The translations under genes were made by a program, and so were the position numbers. This document shows, in pieces, positions 45,835 to 55,956 of a stretch of 64,000 nt of DNA; position 1 is the first letter of the stretch; every line of letters starts with the position of its first letter. Where the stretch lies: positions 894,847-958,846 of the forward strand of contig NZ_RPOK01000001.1 in the NCBI RefSeq assembly GCF_003820355.1, in the 5' to 3' direction. The stretch comes from Paralteromonas sediminis (GTDB taxonomy: Bacteria; Pseudomonadota; Gammaproteobacteria; Enterobacterales; Alteromonadaceae). The notes under the pieces are model-generated. The model did no database searches, had not been told where the DNA came from, and was given only the letters and a program-made list of their open reading frames with translations.

Positions 45835-47175
45835 GTGAACGATTGGAGTGCATCCAGCTGGCGCTCAAAGCCAATATTGCAACAGCCTACTTATGAAGAC
45901 CAGGCGCATTTAAACCAGGTAGAGAAAACCTTAGCAACGTATCCACCGTTGGTATTTGCTGCTGAAGCCCGCGAGCTCAGAAAGCAACTTGGCGATGTGG
46001 CCATGGGAAAAGGTTTTTTACTGCAAGGCGGTGACTGTGCCGAGTCGTTTGATGAGTTTAATGCACCTAAGATTCGTGACACGTTTAAAGTGTTGCTGCA
46101 AATGGCCATTGTGCTTACGTTTGCAGGCCGATGCCCTGTTACCAAAGTCGCCCGTATGGCAGGGCAATATGCCAAACCGCGCTCGGCCGATCTCGAAACT
46201 ATAAACGGTGTGAGCTTGCCCAGTTATCGCGGCGATATCATCAACAGTTTTGAGTTCACAGAGGCGGCTCGCAGGCCCGACCCAAACCGGTTGCTGGAGG
46301 CCTATCATCAAAGTGCAGCGACACTGAATTTGCTGCGCGCGTTTGCCCAGGGCGGTCTAGCCGATTTGCATCAAGTGAACCGCTGGAATATGACCTTTTT
46401 GGAAAACAACCCGCTTAAGGACAGATACCAGGATTTGGCATACCGCATTCAAGATACATTGTCGTTTATGGATGTGATTGGGTTAAACAGTGAAAATACA
46501 CCCACACTACATGAAACTTCATTGTTTACCTCCCATGAGGCTCTTTTGCTCAACTATGAGCAAGCGTTAACCCGTATTGATACGTTAACCGGTAAGCCCT
46601 ATGACTGCTCGGCACATATGCTGTGGATAGGTGAGCGTACCCGTCAACTTGACCATGCGCACATTGAATTCTTCAGAGGGATCCACAATCCTATTGGTGT
46701 GAAAGTGGGCCCCTCAATGCAGCCTGATGAACTGATAAAGGTGATTGACGCATTAAACCCAGAAAACGATCCTGGCCGTTTGACCTTGATCACGCGTATG
46801 GGTGCAGACAAACTCGCCGATAACTTGCCACCTTTGTTGAGACGGGTGAAAGAAGAGGGCAGAAATGTCGTATGGAGCTCTGACCCCATGCACGGGAATA
46901 CGTTCAAAGCTTCAAGTGGCTACAAGACCCGTAACTTCGACGCCATTTTGAAAGAAATCAAGCAGTTCTTTGCGGCGCACCAGGCTGAGGGTACACATGC
47001 TGGCGGTATTCATCTTGAAATGACCGGTCAGCATGTAACCGAGTGTACAGGCGGCGCTTATAAAATCAGCGATGATGACTTAGCAGAAGCCTACAAAACC
47101 CAGTGTGATCCGCGTTTGAATGCCGATCAGGTTCTTGAGATGGCGTTTTTAATAGCCGACCACATCCGTAACTAG
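45835..47175 (+). CDS. Class II 3-deoxy-7-phosphoheptulonate synthase
   Basis: 446 aa of the plant/microbial type II DAHP synthase, the first enzyme of the shikimate pathway, using phosphoenolpyruvate and erythrose 4-phosphate. Family marks are [12 protein letters not shown] (metal Cys), [16 protein letters not shown]-type substrate loop (here [16 protein letters not shown]), [47 protein letters not shown] and the C-terminal [15 protein letters not shown]. The start is GTG at 45835 with AGAGGA 7 nt upstream. It is a single-gene transcript closed by the terminator at 47182. I saw no leader peptide or attenuator in the 99 bp upstream. Confidence 0.95.
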   Translation: MNDWSASSWRSKPILQQPTYEDQAHLNQVEKTLATYPPLVFAAEARELRKQLGDVAMGKGFLLQGGDCAESFDEFNAPKIRDTFKVLLQMAIVLTFAGRCPVTKVARMAGQYAKPRSADLETINGVSLPSYRGDIINSFEFTEAARRPDPNRLLEAYHQSAATLNLLRAFAQGGLADLHQVNRWNMTFLENNPLKDRYQDLAYRIQDTLSFMDVIGLNSENTPTLHETSLFTSHEALLLNYEQALTRIDTLTGKPYDCSAHMLWIGERTRQLDHAHIEFFRGIHNPIGVKVGPSMQPDELIKVIDALNPENDPGRLTLITRMGADKLADNLPPLLRRVKEEGRNVVWSSDPMHGNTFKASSGYKTRNFDAILKEIKQFFAAHQAEGTHAGGIHLEMTGQHVTECTGGAYKISDDDLAEAYKTQCDPRLNADQVLEMAFLIADHIRN

Positions 47176-47181
47176 TCTAAT

Positions 47182-47217
47182 GGGGAGCATTCCGCTCCCC
47201 CTATTTTCCCCTTTTTT
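47182..47217 (+). terminator. Factor-independent terminator after DAHP synthase
   Basis: GGGGAGC and GCTCCCC form a perfect 7-bp stem around ATTCC (47182-47200), followed by a pyrimidine/T-rich tract ending in six T residues. It begins 7 bp after the stop codon. Confidence 0.88.
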
Positions 47218-47367
47218 GTTTGCATTACAAAAAAGCAATCTTTATGAATAAGTCCAAATTCTCACTGCTTACGTAAAGTATCGTAAATTTGCGTGTTTCC
47301 ACAAAAAAAACGCGTAAGCTGTATCTCAAATAATAAAAAGTAGACTTACCTCACAGCGGAGTTTTTC

Positions 47368-48669
47368 ATGTCTAACCAATTCGGACCTCAGTCGGCTGAC
47401 CAAGCCAGCGAGGTTTATGAAAAATCAGCCCCATGGCTTGTACACACCTTTGTATCGATAGGCATTTTATTGATCGGAATAGCCGTAGTAATGGCCTTGT
47501 TTGGCAGTAAACCTGAGGCTGGACGCAGAGGTGAACGACCGGCGCCATCAGTCGCTGTGGAAATCGCGCCCCTACAAAAAAGAAGTTACGAAGTATGGGT
47601 TGATTCTTACGGCACTGCTGAAGCACTTACCGAAACCGCGCTGGTTGCAGAAGTAACAGGCCGTGTTATCAGTGTGTCTCCTAACATCAGAGCGGGTCGT
47701 CAGTTTAAAGAAGGTGACGTACTGGTGGAGTTAGACGACAGTAATTATCAAATCGAAGTGGACGTAGCCGCGTCTGCCGCTGCAGATGCCGAAGTGGCCT
47801 ACTTGCAAGAAGTGGCGCAAGCTGAGTTTGCCGCTGAAGAATGGAACGAACTCCCCAAGAGTGAAGCCGCTAAAAGATTGGCCCTTCGTGAGCCTCAGGT
47901 CGCAGCAGCCAAAGCCGCACTTCAGGCCGCAAAGTCTAGACTTGAACGTGCCAAACTGGACCTGGCAAGAACTAAAATTACGGCACCTTTTGACGGTAAG
48001 GTAATGTCGCAATCGATTGACATTGGGCAGGTTGTTTCTCCGGGCCAGGCGATAGCCAACATTTACAGTACTGACACTGTGGAGGTTCGCTTGCCACTGA
48101 AAATCAGTGATCTTGCTCACCTTAAGCTTCCTGAAGCGGAAGTGGCACCTGATCAGCTTCCTCAGGTTATTCTGGAAACCGATATGGGCAGCAAAACCTA
48201 CCAATGGCAAGCTCAGATAGTGCGCACGGAGGGGGCATTTGACCCTAATACCCGTATGCTTTATGCCGTGGCTCAGGTTATCGAACCCTTTGAATCTAAC
48301 GCGCAGCGTCCCGCTATTCGACTAGGGCAGTTCCTGCGTGCCAAGGTACAGGGCAACCTTTATAGCGATGTTTTTGTCATTCCCAGACGAGCTGTTTCAC
48401 AGAACTTTATGGTGAGTGTTGCTGAAGACGGCGTACTCAGAAAGAAAACTATCGAGCCCCTGTGGACCGATGTTGAGTCGGTTGTTGTGGCAGCTACCGA
48501 CATGGCCATTTCAACTGACGACAAGCTTATTCTCACACCGACTGCTAATTTGCCTGATGGCACAAAAGTAAAACCGCTTGGCCTTGATAGCGGCTCTGAT
48601 CGTCGTGAAAACCGCGAAGCTATTATTGCTGACGCGTCTGGCGCTGATAGCAGCGCGCAAGCTAACTAG
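47368..48669 (+). CDS. RND periplasmic adaptor (first of two in this operon)
   Basis: 433 aa: a cytoplasmic N-terminus of about 25 residues, one membrane helix (about 27-47, TFVSIGILLIGIAVVMALFG), the lipoyl half-motif (GTAEALTETALVAEVTGRV), a long Ala/Glu/Lys helical hairpin (about 125-205), the second half (KITAPFDGKVMSQSIDIGQVV), and the barrel domains. An acidic tail of about 30 residues follows (SGADSSAQAN). Its overall layout is that of the adaptor at 28344-29519. The ATG has GCGGAG 6 nt upstream. It couples the permease encoded 9 nt downstream to an outer-membrane channel not found here. 47218-47367 should hold the promoter. An A/T-rich stretch with TTACGTAA is present, but I cannot assign boxes. 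Confidence 0.9.
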   Translation: MSNQFGPQSADQASEVYEKSAPWLVHTFVSIGILLIGIAVVMALFGSKPEAGRRGERPAPSVAVEIAPLQKRSYEVWVDSYGTAEALTETALVAEVTGRVISVSPNIRAGRQFKEGDVLVELDDSNYQIEVDVAASAAADAEVAYLQEVAQAEFAAEEWNELPKSEAAKRLALREPQVAAAKAALQAAKSRLERAKLDLARTKITAPFDGKVMSQSIDIGQVVSPGQAIANIYSTDTVEVRLPLKISDLAHLKLPEAEVAPDQLPQVILETDMGSKTYQWQAQIVRTEGAFDPNTRMLYAVAQVIEPFESNAQRPAIRLGQFLRAKVQGNLYSDVFVIPRRAVSQNFMVSVAEDGVLRKKTIEPLWTDVESVVVAATDMAISTDDKLILTPTANLPDGTKVKPLGLDSGSDRRENREAIIADASGADSSAQAN

Positions 48670-48678
48670 GAGAGCGAC

Positions 48679-51600
48679 ATGATTGCTTGGTTTGCTAAGA
48701 ATGACGTTGCTGCCAACATTCTATTGGTGTTGGTGATGGCCATTGGCGTGTATGTAATGAAAACCCAAGTGCCAGTTGAAATGTTTCCTCAGGTAGAGAA
48801 CCGTAGTGTGAGAGTGTCTATGACACTGCCAGGCGCATCACCCCAGGAAGTGGAAGAGGGCATTACCATTAAAGTGGAAGAAGCGATCCAGGACCTTGAG
48901 GGGATCCGCAATATTAATTCTTCCAGTAGTGAAGGCGGCGCGTCGATTACTGCGGAGGTTCAGGATGGTTATGATGTTAGAGAGTTATTGGACGAGGTGA
49001 AAATTCGCGTTGATGCCATTAATAACTTTCCTGTTGATGCCGAAAATCTTCTCATTCAGGTTCCTCAATGGCGCCAGGACGCCATAGGTGTGGTGCTGTA
49101 TGGTGACTATGCCCCTATAACCTTGCGCCGATTGGCCGAAAACTTGAGGGATGAATTAGTGCAACTGGAGGCGGTGACGCAGGCTGAACTTGACAATACA
49201 CTGCCGTTCGAAATGTCCATTGAGATCCCTGAATGGGCGTTGCGTCAATACGATGTAACGCTGGAACAGGTGGCCGGCGTGTTACGCCAAAATTCCCGTG
49301 ATGTCTCAGCAGGAAACCTGCGCACTGAGGGGGGTGAGATTTTTATTCGCAGCCGTGGACAAGCATATCAAGCAGGGGAGTTTGCCGATATTCCGGTTAT
49401 CACCACACAAGATGGCACCATGGTGCGCTTGGGTGACATTGCCACTATACGGGACGACTTTGAAGAAACCCCTCTTCGCATGCGTTTTAACGGTGTGCCT
49501 GCCGTAGAAATTGAAGTGTTCAGAACCGGTGCAGAAAGTATTATCGATATATCGGAAGCCGTTCGGACATTCATCCAACAAAAGCAGTCTTCGTTACCAG
49601 ACGGTCTCTCACTGGCTTATTGGCGCGACCGCAGTGAACCAATAAAAGCGAGGCTCGCTACCCTCACGCAAAGCGCCTGGCAGGGGGCTTTATTGGTCAT
49701 AGCCTTACTGGCGTTGTTTTTACGCCCGTCTGTGGCATTTTGGGTGTGCTTTGGCATTCCAATGTGCTTTTTAGGCGCTTTTATGTTTATGCCTTTTTTC
49801 GGTGTGACCATTAATTTAATGAGTCTGTTTGCCTTTATTTTGGTACTCGGAATTGTGGTGGACGATGCCATTGTTACCGGTGAAAATGTTTACTCACATT
49901 TACAACGCGGCGACGCGCCCTTGGATGCAGCCATAAATGGCACAAGAGAAGTGGCAGTGCCTGTCACCTTCGGTATATTAACCACGGTAGCGGCATTTTT
50001 GCCATTGGTGTTTCAAGAAGGAAGAGGCGCTTGGTATGCGTCTATCACTTATGTGGTTGTGCCTGTATTGCTGTTGTCACTCGTTGAATCAAAGCTGGTG
50101 TTGCCGGCGCACCTCAAACATGTTCGAGTAAAAGACAATAATCAGTCTAGGTTTTCTCGCCTCCAGCAAAAGATTGCAAACTCGCTGGAAGTGTTAATTG
50201 CAAATGTATATCAACCGTTACTGGCGCGCGCTATGCGTTGGCGTTATGCCACACTGTTTACCATGATTGCCTGTTTTATTATGGTGATGGGCACACTTGC
50301 GTCCGGACATACTAAGTTTATTTTCTTCCCGAGAGTGCAGAGCGAAATCGCGTCTGCCAATGTGATCATGCCAGCGGGAACAGCGTTCGAAAGTACTGAC
50401 AGTATAGTACGTGCTATGGTTAAACACGCGCAGGATTTGCGAGAGCAATATACCGATGAAGAAACCGGCGAATCTGTTATCCGCAATATCTATTCGGTCA
50501 GTGGAGGCCGTAATTCTACCACCGGGCGGGTAAGGGTCGAAACTGTGCCGCCCGAGAAGCGAACGCTGCAGATAACAACGCAAGAAATCGTCAACGAATG
50601 GCGTAAACGCGTTGGGCAAGTGCCTGGTGCAGAGCAACTCAATTACCGCGCTGAGATAGGTGGTTGGGGTGGTTCACCGATTGATATTGAACTAAAGGGT
50701 AGCAATACGGAGGCGCTGACCGAATTAGCCGACCAAGTTAAAGTTAAGTTGGCGGAATATGCAGGTGTGTTTGATATTGAAGACTCAATGTCAGACGGTA
50801 AAGAGGAATTGCAACTCGAGCTTAAACCAGAAGCGAGATTGCTGGGCCTAAATCTAAACACGGTAGCCAGTCAGGTGAGACAGGCTGTGTATGGTTTTGA
50901 AGTGCAGCGTGTCCAGCGTGGTAGGGAAGAAGTCAGGGTGATGGTGCGCTATCCATTAGCGGCAAGACAATCCATTGAAACCCTTGAGCAAATGATGATC
51001 CGTATCGGGCCCGGACAGGAAGTGCCCTTGTGGCAAGTTGCAGATGTCTATCCTGGGTTGAGTCCTGATACCATACTGCGCGTTGACCGTCAGCGAACCC
51101 TCTCGGTAACAGCGGACTTCGACAAACAAAATGGAAACATGAACTTAGTGGTTAGCGAAATGGAAGCTTGGCTAGATGACAATATCATTGCCTATCCCGG
51201 CCTGAGCTATGAGCTAGCGGGTGAAGCCAGAGATCAGCGTGAGTCAAGTCAGGGGCTGGCGGTAGGTGCCGTTGGTCTGTTAATCCTGATTTATGTGTTA
51301 CTTGCTATTCCCTTCAAGTCTTATTCGCAGCCCATTATCGTTATGTCGATTATTCCTTTCGGCCTAATAGGGGCTGTGATTGGCCACTGGATAATGGGGA
51401 TAAACTTATCTCTGCTAAGCTTTATGGGAATGCTGGCCTTGTCTGGCGTGGTGGTGAACGATTCATTAGTACTGGTGGACTACGTTAACAAACGACGTCA
51501 GGCTGGCGAAAGCGTTAAGCGTGCCGTTTATCAGGCTGGAGGAAGACGATTCCGCCCTGTGTTATTGACGTCATTAACGACCTTTGCGGGCTTAATTCCT

Positions 51601-51786
51601 CTATTATTTGAGAAGTCAACACAGGCGCAGTTCCTCATTCCCATGGCGGTGAGTTTGGGTTTTGGTATTTTGTTTGCCACCCTGATCACCTTGTTTATTG
51701 TGCCGATGAACTATCTTATTTTAGAAGACATCAAGGCCTACTTTCGCCGGTACAAGAGGGATATTAGGGGGCTTGTCGCTCGTTAG
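48679..51786 (+). CDS. RND efflux permease (first of tandem pair)
   Basis: 1035 aa, 12 helices, two periplasmic loop domains. The N-terminus MIAWFAKNDVAANILLVLVM, the TM4 pair GIVVDDAIVTGEN and the TM10 region GVVVNDSLVLVDYVN make it the same subfamily as the permease at 25175-28333. The proton-relay aspartates are intact, so active transport is expected. The ATG has AGGAG at 6 nt and follows the adaptor stop by 9 nt. The next permease gene starts about 60 nt later behind a hairpin. Substrate unknown. Confidence 0.93.
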   Translation: MIAWFAKNDVAANILLVLVMAIGVYVMKTQVPVEMFPQVENRSVRVSMTLPGASPQEVEEGITIKVEEAIQDLEGIRNINSSSSEGGASITAEVQDGYDVRELLDEVKIRVDAINNFPVDAENLLIQVPQWRQDAIGVVLYGDYAPITLRRLAENLRDELVQLEAVTQAELDNTLPFEMSIEIPEWALRQYDVTLEQVAGVLRQNSRDVSAGNLRTEGGEIFIRSRGQAYQAGEFADIPVITTQDGTMVRLGDIATIRDDFEETPLRMRFNGVPAVEIEVFRTGAESIIDISEAVRTFIQQKQSSLPDGLSLAYWRDRSEPIKARLATLTQSAWQGALLVIALLALFLRPSVAFWVCFGIPMCFLGAFMFMPFFGVTINLMSLFAFILVLGIVVDDAIVTGENVYSHLQRGDAPLDAAINGTREVAVPVTFGILTTVAAFLPLVFQEGRGAWYASITYVVVPVLLLSLVESKLVLPAHLKHVRVKDNNQSRFSRLQQKIANSLEVLIANVYQPLLARAMRWRYATLFTMIACFIMVMGTLASGHTKFIFFPRVQSEIASANVIMPAGTAFESTDSIVRAMVKHAQDLREQYTDEETGESVIRNIYSVSGGRNSTTGRVRVETVPPEKRTLQITTQEIVNEWRKRVGQVPGAEQLNYRAEIGGWGGSPIDIELKGSNTEALTELADQVKVKLAEYAGVFDIEDSMSDGKEELQLELKPEARLLGLNLNTVASQVRQAVYGFEVQRVQRGREEVRVMVRYPLAARQSIETLEQMMIRIGPGQEVPLWQVADVYPGLSPDTILRVDRQRTLSVTADFDKQNGNMNLVVSEMEAWLDDNIIAYPGLSYELAGEARDQRESSQGLAVGAVGLLILIYVLLAIPFKSYSQPIIVMSIIPFGLIGAVIGHWIMGINLSLLSFMGMLALSGVVVNDSLVLVDYVNKRRQAGESVKRAVYQAGGRRFRPVLLTSLTTFAGLIPLLFEKSTQAQFLIPMAVSLGFGILFATLITLFIVPMNYLILEDIKAYFRRYKRDIRGLVAR

Positions 51787-51813
51787 GGCTACCCGTTTAC
51801 GTTAAAAGCCGAT

Positions 51814-51842
51814 ATCCTTGGGACGTTTTGGTTCCCAAGGAT
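51814..51842 (+). promoter_or_regulatory. Hairpin enclosing the ribosome site of the second RND gene
   Basis: ATCCTTGGGA (51814-51823) and TCCCAAGGAT (51833-51842) pair perfectly over 10 bp with the loop CGTTTTGGT. The 3' arm contains AAGGA (51837-51841), the only ribosome site before the TTG start at 51848. No T-run follows, so it is not a standard terminator. As RNA it would mask the start of the second permease. Confidence 0.7.
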
Positions 51843-51847
51843 GTGTT

Positions 51848-54800
51848 TTGAAGCTTACCCAGCAATGTCTGAATAACCCCACTGCCGTTATTATCGTTAC
51901 CCTGATGCTGTTGGTATTAGGGGTATTGTCGTTAGTCAAAATTCCTGCCCAGCTGCTTCCGAATATTGAGAAACCGGTTATTACCGTGATCAGCAATTGG
52001 CCCGGCGCATCACCTGCTGAAACTGAGTCTGAATTAACCGTACCCATTGAAGAGGTATTGGTAGGTACTCCCGGCATGACTGACATGGTTGCTTGGAGCA
52101 TGGCTGACTTTGGCTTTATGCAGCTGGAGTTTTCTTTAGAAACCGATATGACCAGAGCGCTTATTGATGTGATAAGCCGTTTAAACCGACTGAGGCCCTT
52201 ACCTGCCAATGCGCAACGTCCACAGATCATGATGGGGGAATGGGGTGACGCCAATGACACGCTGATTGAGTATTTTATTCAAAATGATCTCGCGCTTTCC
52301 AAAACAGAGCGCGAAGCCAACAGTAAGTACATGCGCGACGTTATCCTGCCAGAGTTGCAAGCATTATATGGCGTCTCACGCATTGAATTTGATGACGGTA
52401 CCTGGGGTGATGGTGAGCAACTACAAATTATTTTCGATATTTTCAAAGCGGCTGATCTGGGCATTGATATCGCACGGATCCCGCAGTTAATTGGACGTTC
52501 GCAGGATCTGTCTAGCGGTTTTGTCGATGTAGGTAGAAAGCAATATACCTTAAGGTTTGAAGGCCGCTATGATGTAGAGGAGCTTGCCAACGTTATTTTG
52601 GAGTCTCGCGATGGTGTTGAAATACGATTGGGTGACTTAGCCAGAATAGAAGTGGGTCCAGGACGTGCCGGCGGATTTATTTATCAAAACGGTAACCCAG
52701 CTTTTCGTTTGTCGGTGTCGAAAACCAATGAAGCCAATGTCTTAGAAGCGCTTGACGGCATTAAAGCCAAGATGGCTGAGCTCAATGACGGGGTATTTGC
52801 CGAACGTGGCATGCAAGCGCAATACTCGTTTGATCCCGGTCGTTACATTAAACGCTCTATGGGCTTGTTGAGCAGTAACCTTGTTGTCGGCATGTTGTTT
52901 GCTGTGTCTGTATTGTGGTTATTTTTGCGTCAGTGGCGAGCAACATTACTGATAGCGACCGCGATACCCATTTCATTGCTCACAACCTTTATTATCCTGA
53001 ACCTAACCGGTCGTTCAATGAACGTGATTTCATTGGCGGGCCTGGCTTTTGCTTCTGGTATGGTATTAGATGCAGCGATTGTCGTACTAGAAAATATTGT
53101 ACGACTGAGAGAGAAAGGTGAGAGCCTCACGGTTGCCAGTGACAAAGGCGCTACTCAGGTTTGGGGCGCACTTCTTGCGTCAACGGCAACCACGGTAGCT
53201 ATTTTCATTCCAATCATGTTTTTGGAAGATGCCGAAGGCCAGATGTTTGCCGATCTTGCCATGACCATTGCGATTGGTGTGAGTGTAAGCTTAGTCGTAG
53301 CGATTACGATATTGCCCACAGGCGCGCGCTACCTAATGCGTGATTTACCCACAGAAAATGCGCAAATAAAGCCACAGAAGTGGGACAAAATTGCTGACCT
53401 CTTGATGGTATTGAGCAATAGCCAGACCAAACGGGTGGGCTGGATTGCATTTCTTATTGTCGTACCCGTTACAATAACGATATTTGCCTGGCCAAGCAGT
53501 AACTATTTGCCACCGGTAAAACGCGATACGGTTGACAGTTTTTTGTTTTTCCCTCCCGGCACAAATGTAAAGACAGCCGACAAAGAAATTGCGCAAGTGA
53601 TTGGTGAGCGATTAGCGCCTAAGCTCAATGGCGAGCAAACGCCTGCAATACGCGATTATTTCTTTTGGTCATTCCCCGGTGCATCGGGTGGTTGGCTAGC
53701 GATTAATGGGGAAGAGGGGACAGATTTAGACGCCTTGCAACAGTCTGTGCAAACTGAGGTGATAAGTGGTATTCCGGACATGTTCGGCTTTTCCATGCGC
53801 AGAAGTCTGTTTGGTGGCTTTAGTGACAGCAACAGTGTGCGAATGGAAATTACTACCACCGACTTGCAGGCTGCCAAACAAGCGGCAATGGCAGGTATGG
53901 GGATGATCATGCAAGGCATTCCGGGAGCGACGGCTAACCCGGAACCCGATCCGTTCTCAGAGTCGACTGAAATGCGTTTTGTACCCAAAGACAGCCGTTT
54001 ACAGGAAGTGGGTTGGAGCCGTAGCGATTTATCCAATGTCATTATGGAACTCGGGCAGGGCGCCTGGATGGGTGAATACTTTGACGGTATGCAGAGAATG
54101 GACATCTTTTTAAAAACAGAGCGCTTTGATACGCCAGAACAAATTGCTGCTTTGCCGGTAAAAACACCCAATGCAGGTGTTATTCCGTTATCTGAACTGG
54201 TTGATGTGAGTTTAACGCTTGCCCCCAGCGCAATCGTGCGTATGGACCGCAAGCGCGGTTATAGCCTAAATGTGAACCCTCCACCTGACATGTCGCTAGA
54301 ACAGCTTATTGATGCATTGGAAACCCAAATTGAGCCAGCATTGCGTGGACAGCTTCCCAGTGATGCGCAAATTAAATACTCGGGCAGCGCAGAAGATTTG
54401 GCCAGAGCCATGACCACACTCAGTGTCAATTTTGTGATGGCGTTTTTGTTATTACTGTTAATCATGGCCGGGCTGTTTAAATCACTTGGCAGTGCGGTAC
54501 AAGTGTGTATAGCGCTACCACTGGCAAGCTTTGGTGGCGTAGTGGCGCTAAACTTACTTAACCTGATACGTTTTCAGCCACTCGATTTGCTGGGCATGAT
54601 TGGGTTTATCATATTGCTTGGGCTGGTTGTCAATAATGCCATTTTGTTGGTTGCGCAAACACGTGAAGGTCTGACTGAAGGTCTGAGCGTGGAAGACGCG
54701 GTACACAATGCATTGCGCCTGCGTCTTCGCCCCATATTTATGAGTACATTAACCAGTTTGTTCGGTATGTTGCCATTGTTACTGTTTCCGGGCGCGGGCA

Positions 54801-54934
54801 GTGACATCTATCGCGGCATGGCTGCTGCGATAGTGGGTGGAATGAGTGTATCCACCATATTTACACTTATACTGCTGCCTTGTTTGTTGCAGCTGTCATT
54901 ATCTTCAAGAAAAAGCGAACCTGACCCATTATGA
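51848..54934 (+). CDS. RND efflux permease (second of tandem pair, variant proton relay)
   Basis: 1028 aa from the chosen TTG. Helix 1 is LNNPTAVIIVTLMLLVLGVLSLV, followed by LPNIEKPVITVISNWPGASPAETE. It belongs to a different subfamily from its neighbour. In TM4 the usual Asp-Asp pair reads GMVLDAAIVVLENI, so only one Asp (about residue 408) remains, and TM10 reads GLVVNNAILLVAQ, without the AcrB lysine. The frame extends upstream to 51818, but that part is hairpin sequence. AAGGA lies 6 nt before TTG 51848, in the hairpin arm. The gene overlaps the next adaptor by four bases. It could be a partner subunit of a mixed pump or a separate pump expressed at a lower level. Confidence 0.88.
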   Translation: MKLTQQCLNNPTAVIIVTLMLLVLGVLSLVKIPAQLLPNIEKPVITVISNWPGASPAETESELTVPIEEVLVGTPGMTDMVAWSMADFGFMQLEFSLETDMTRALIDVISRLNRLRPLPANAQRPQIMMGEWGDANDTLIEYFIQNDLALSKTEREANSKYMRDVILPELQALYGVSRIEFDDGTWGDGEQLQIIFDIFKAADLGIDIARIPQLIGRSQDLSSGFVDVGRKQYTLRFEGRYDVEELANVILESRDGVEIRLGDLARIEVGPGRAGGFIYQNGNPAFRLSVSKTNEANVLEALDGIKAKMAELNDGVFAERGMQAQYSFDPGRYIKRSMGLLSSNLVVGMLFAVSVLWLFLRQWRATLLIATAIPISLLTTFIILNLTGRSMNVISLAGLAFASGMVLDAAIVVLENIVRLREKGESLTVASDKGATQVWGALLASTATTVAIFIPIMFLEDAEGQMFADLAMTIAIGVSVSLVVAITILPTGARYLMRDLPTENAQIKPQKWDKIADLLMVLSNSQTKRVGWIAFLIVVPVTITIFAWPSSNYLPPVKRDTVDSFLFFPPGTNVKTADKEIAQVIGERLAPKLNGEQTPAIRDYFFWSFPGASGGWLAINGEEGTDLDALQQSVQTEVISGIPDMFGFSMRRSLFGGFSDSNSVRMEITTTDLQAAKQAAMAGMGMIMQGIPGATANPEPDPFSESTEMRFVPKDSRLQEVGWSRSDLSNVIMELGQGAWMGEYFDGMQRMDIFLKTERFDTPEQIAALPVKTPNAGVIPLSELVDVSLTLAPSAIVRMDRKRGYSLNVNPPPDMSLEQLIDALETQIEPALRGQLPSDAQIKYSGSAEDLARAMTTLSVNFVMAFLLLLLIMAGLFKSLGSAVQVCIALPLASFGGVVALNLLNLIRFQPLDLLGMIGFIILLGLVVNNAILLVAQTREGLTEGLSVEDAVHNALRLRLRPIFMSTLTSLFGMLPLLLFPGAGSDIYRGMAAAIVGGMSVSTIFTLILLPCLLQLSLSSRKSEPDPL

Positions 54935-55956
54935 ATAGATGTGTAACTTTTGTTGTTTTGTTATGGACCCTAACCGCTGTTGCGCAGGAGATGCCGCCAG
55001 CACAGGTGGAGGTTATTCAGGTTGAGCCGCGTCAGCTGTCACCGACCATGGAGCTGCAAGGTAATGTTGTATCGCGCCAGGATGCATTAATGTCAGTGCA
55101 GGTTGAAGGCCAACTGGAGTTTATCGTGTCTGAAGGCAGCCGTGTGAGCAAAGGAGACATTATTGCGAAACAAGACAACGCCGTATTGCGTTGGCAAGTG
55201 GAACGTGAACAGGCGAACATTACTGCGCTGGAAGCCGAGCTCACCTTCCGCAAGAGTGAAGTCGAGCGCATAGACGTATTAGCCCGTCAAAACAATGCTT
55301 CCAAAACGCAATTGCAGTTAGAGCTTTCGAGAAAAGCGCGCACAGAAAGTGATCTTGCCGTTGCGAAGGCGAATTTGGCTGAAGCGAAAAAACGGCTCGC
55401 TGACAGTCATGTCAAAGCGCCGTTTGACGGTGTCGTTGCAATGCGTCATGCAATGATAGGTGAATATCTCAGTGTCGGTGCGCCGTTAATGCGGCTTGTT
55501 GATTTAACGAATCTCGATGTGACCGTGGCCACGCCTTTGTCTGTTTTACCACATCTAAAAGAGGGCGATACTATTATGGTAAGCGCGGCGACTATCAACA
55601 AGTTGTCGTTACCGGTGAGGAAAGTGATACCGGTGGGCGATGTCAGCTCTCGCATGTTTGAGGTAAGGTTAGCGGCGAACGAACAGGCGCTAGCGGTGGG
55701 ACAGGCACTGCGTGTACACATGCCTATGGCTCCCTCTCAAATGAGCATCGCCGTGCCCCGTGACGCTATGGTTATTCGCGGCGCACAAACCTTTATTTAC
55801 CGGGTGACAGCCGACTCACAGGCTGAACAAATTCCCGCAACATTGAAGTTTGCCGTAGGCGATTGGGTGGCCGTTGACTCAGCATTGCAGTCAGGCGACA
55901 AGGTGATTATCCGCGGTGCAGAGCGACTTATGCCAGGGCAATCGGTACAGTACTAG
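54931..55956 (+). CDS. RND periplasmic adaptor (second of two in this operon)
   Basis: 341 aa with a cleavable-looking signal peptide (about residues 1-18, ending AVAQE) instead of a membrane anchor. The lipoyl halves are LQGNVVSRQDALMSVQVEGQL and SHVKAPFDGVVAMRHAMIGEYL, flanking a coiled hairpin (about 85-150). It is about 90 residues shorter than the adaptor that begins the operon and lacks its tail. ATG 54931 overlaps the stop of the permease (ATGA), so it most likely serves that permease. Its last four bases overlap the convergent DUF2845 gene. Confidence 0.9.
   Translation: MNRCVTFVVLLWTLTAVAQEMPPAQVEVIQVEPRQLSPTMELQGNVVSRQDALMSVQVEGQLEFIVSEGSRVSKGDIIAKQDNAVLRWQVEREQANITALEAELTFRKSEVERIDVLARQNNASKTQLQLELSRKARTESDLAVAKANLAEAKKRLADSHVKAPFDGVVAMRHAMIGEYLSVGAPLMRLVDLTNLDVTVATPLSVLPHLKEGDTIMVSAATINKLSLPVRKVIPVGDVSSRMFEVRLAANEQALAVGQALRVHMPMAPSQMSIAVPRDAMVIRGAQTFIYRVTADSQAEQIPATLKFAVGDWVAVDSALQSGDKVIIRGAERLMPGQSVQY

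Noticed and set aside
53656-54252. Long open frame (198 codons) antisense to the second RND permease
   Set aside because: It lies wholly within a well-supported gene, has no ribosome site and no domain-like sequence; it is a codon-bias shadow. The same holds for the antisense frames at 20405-20923 and 20524-21117 in the receptor gene.
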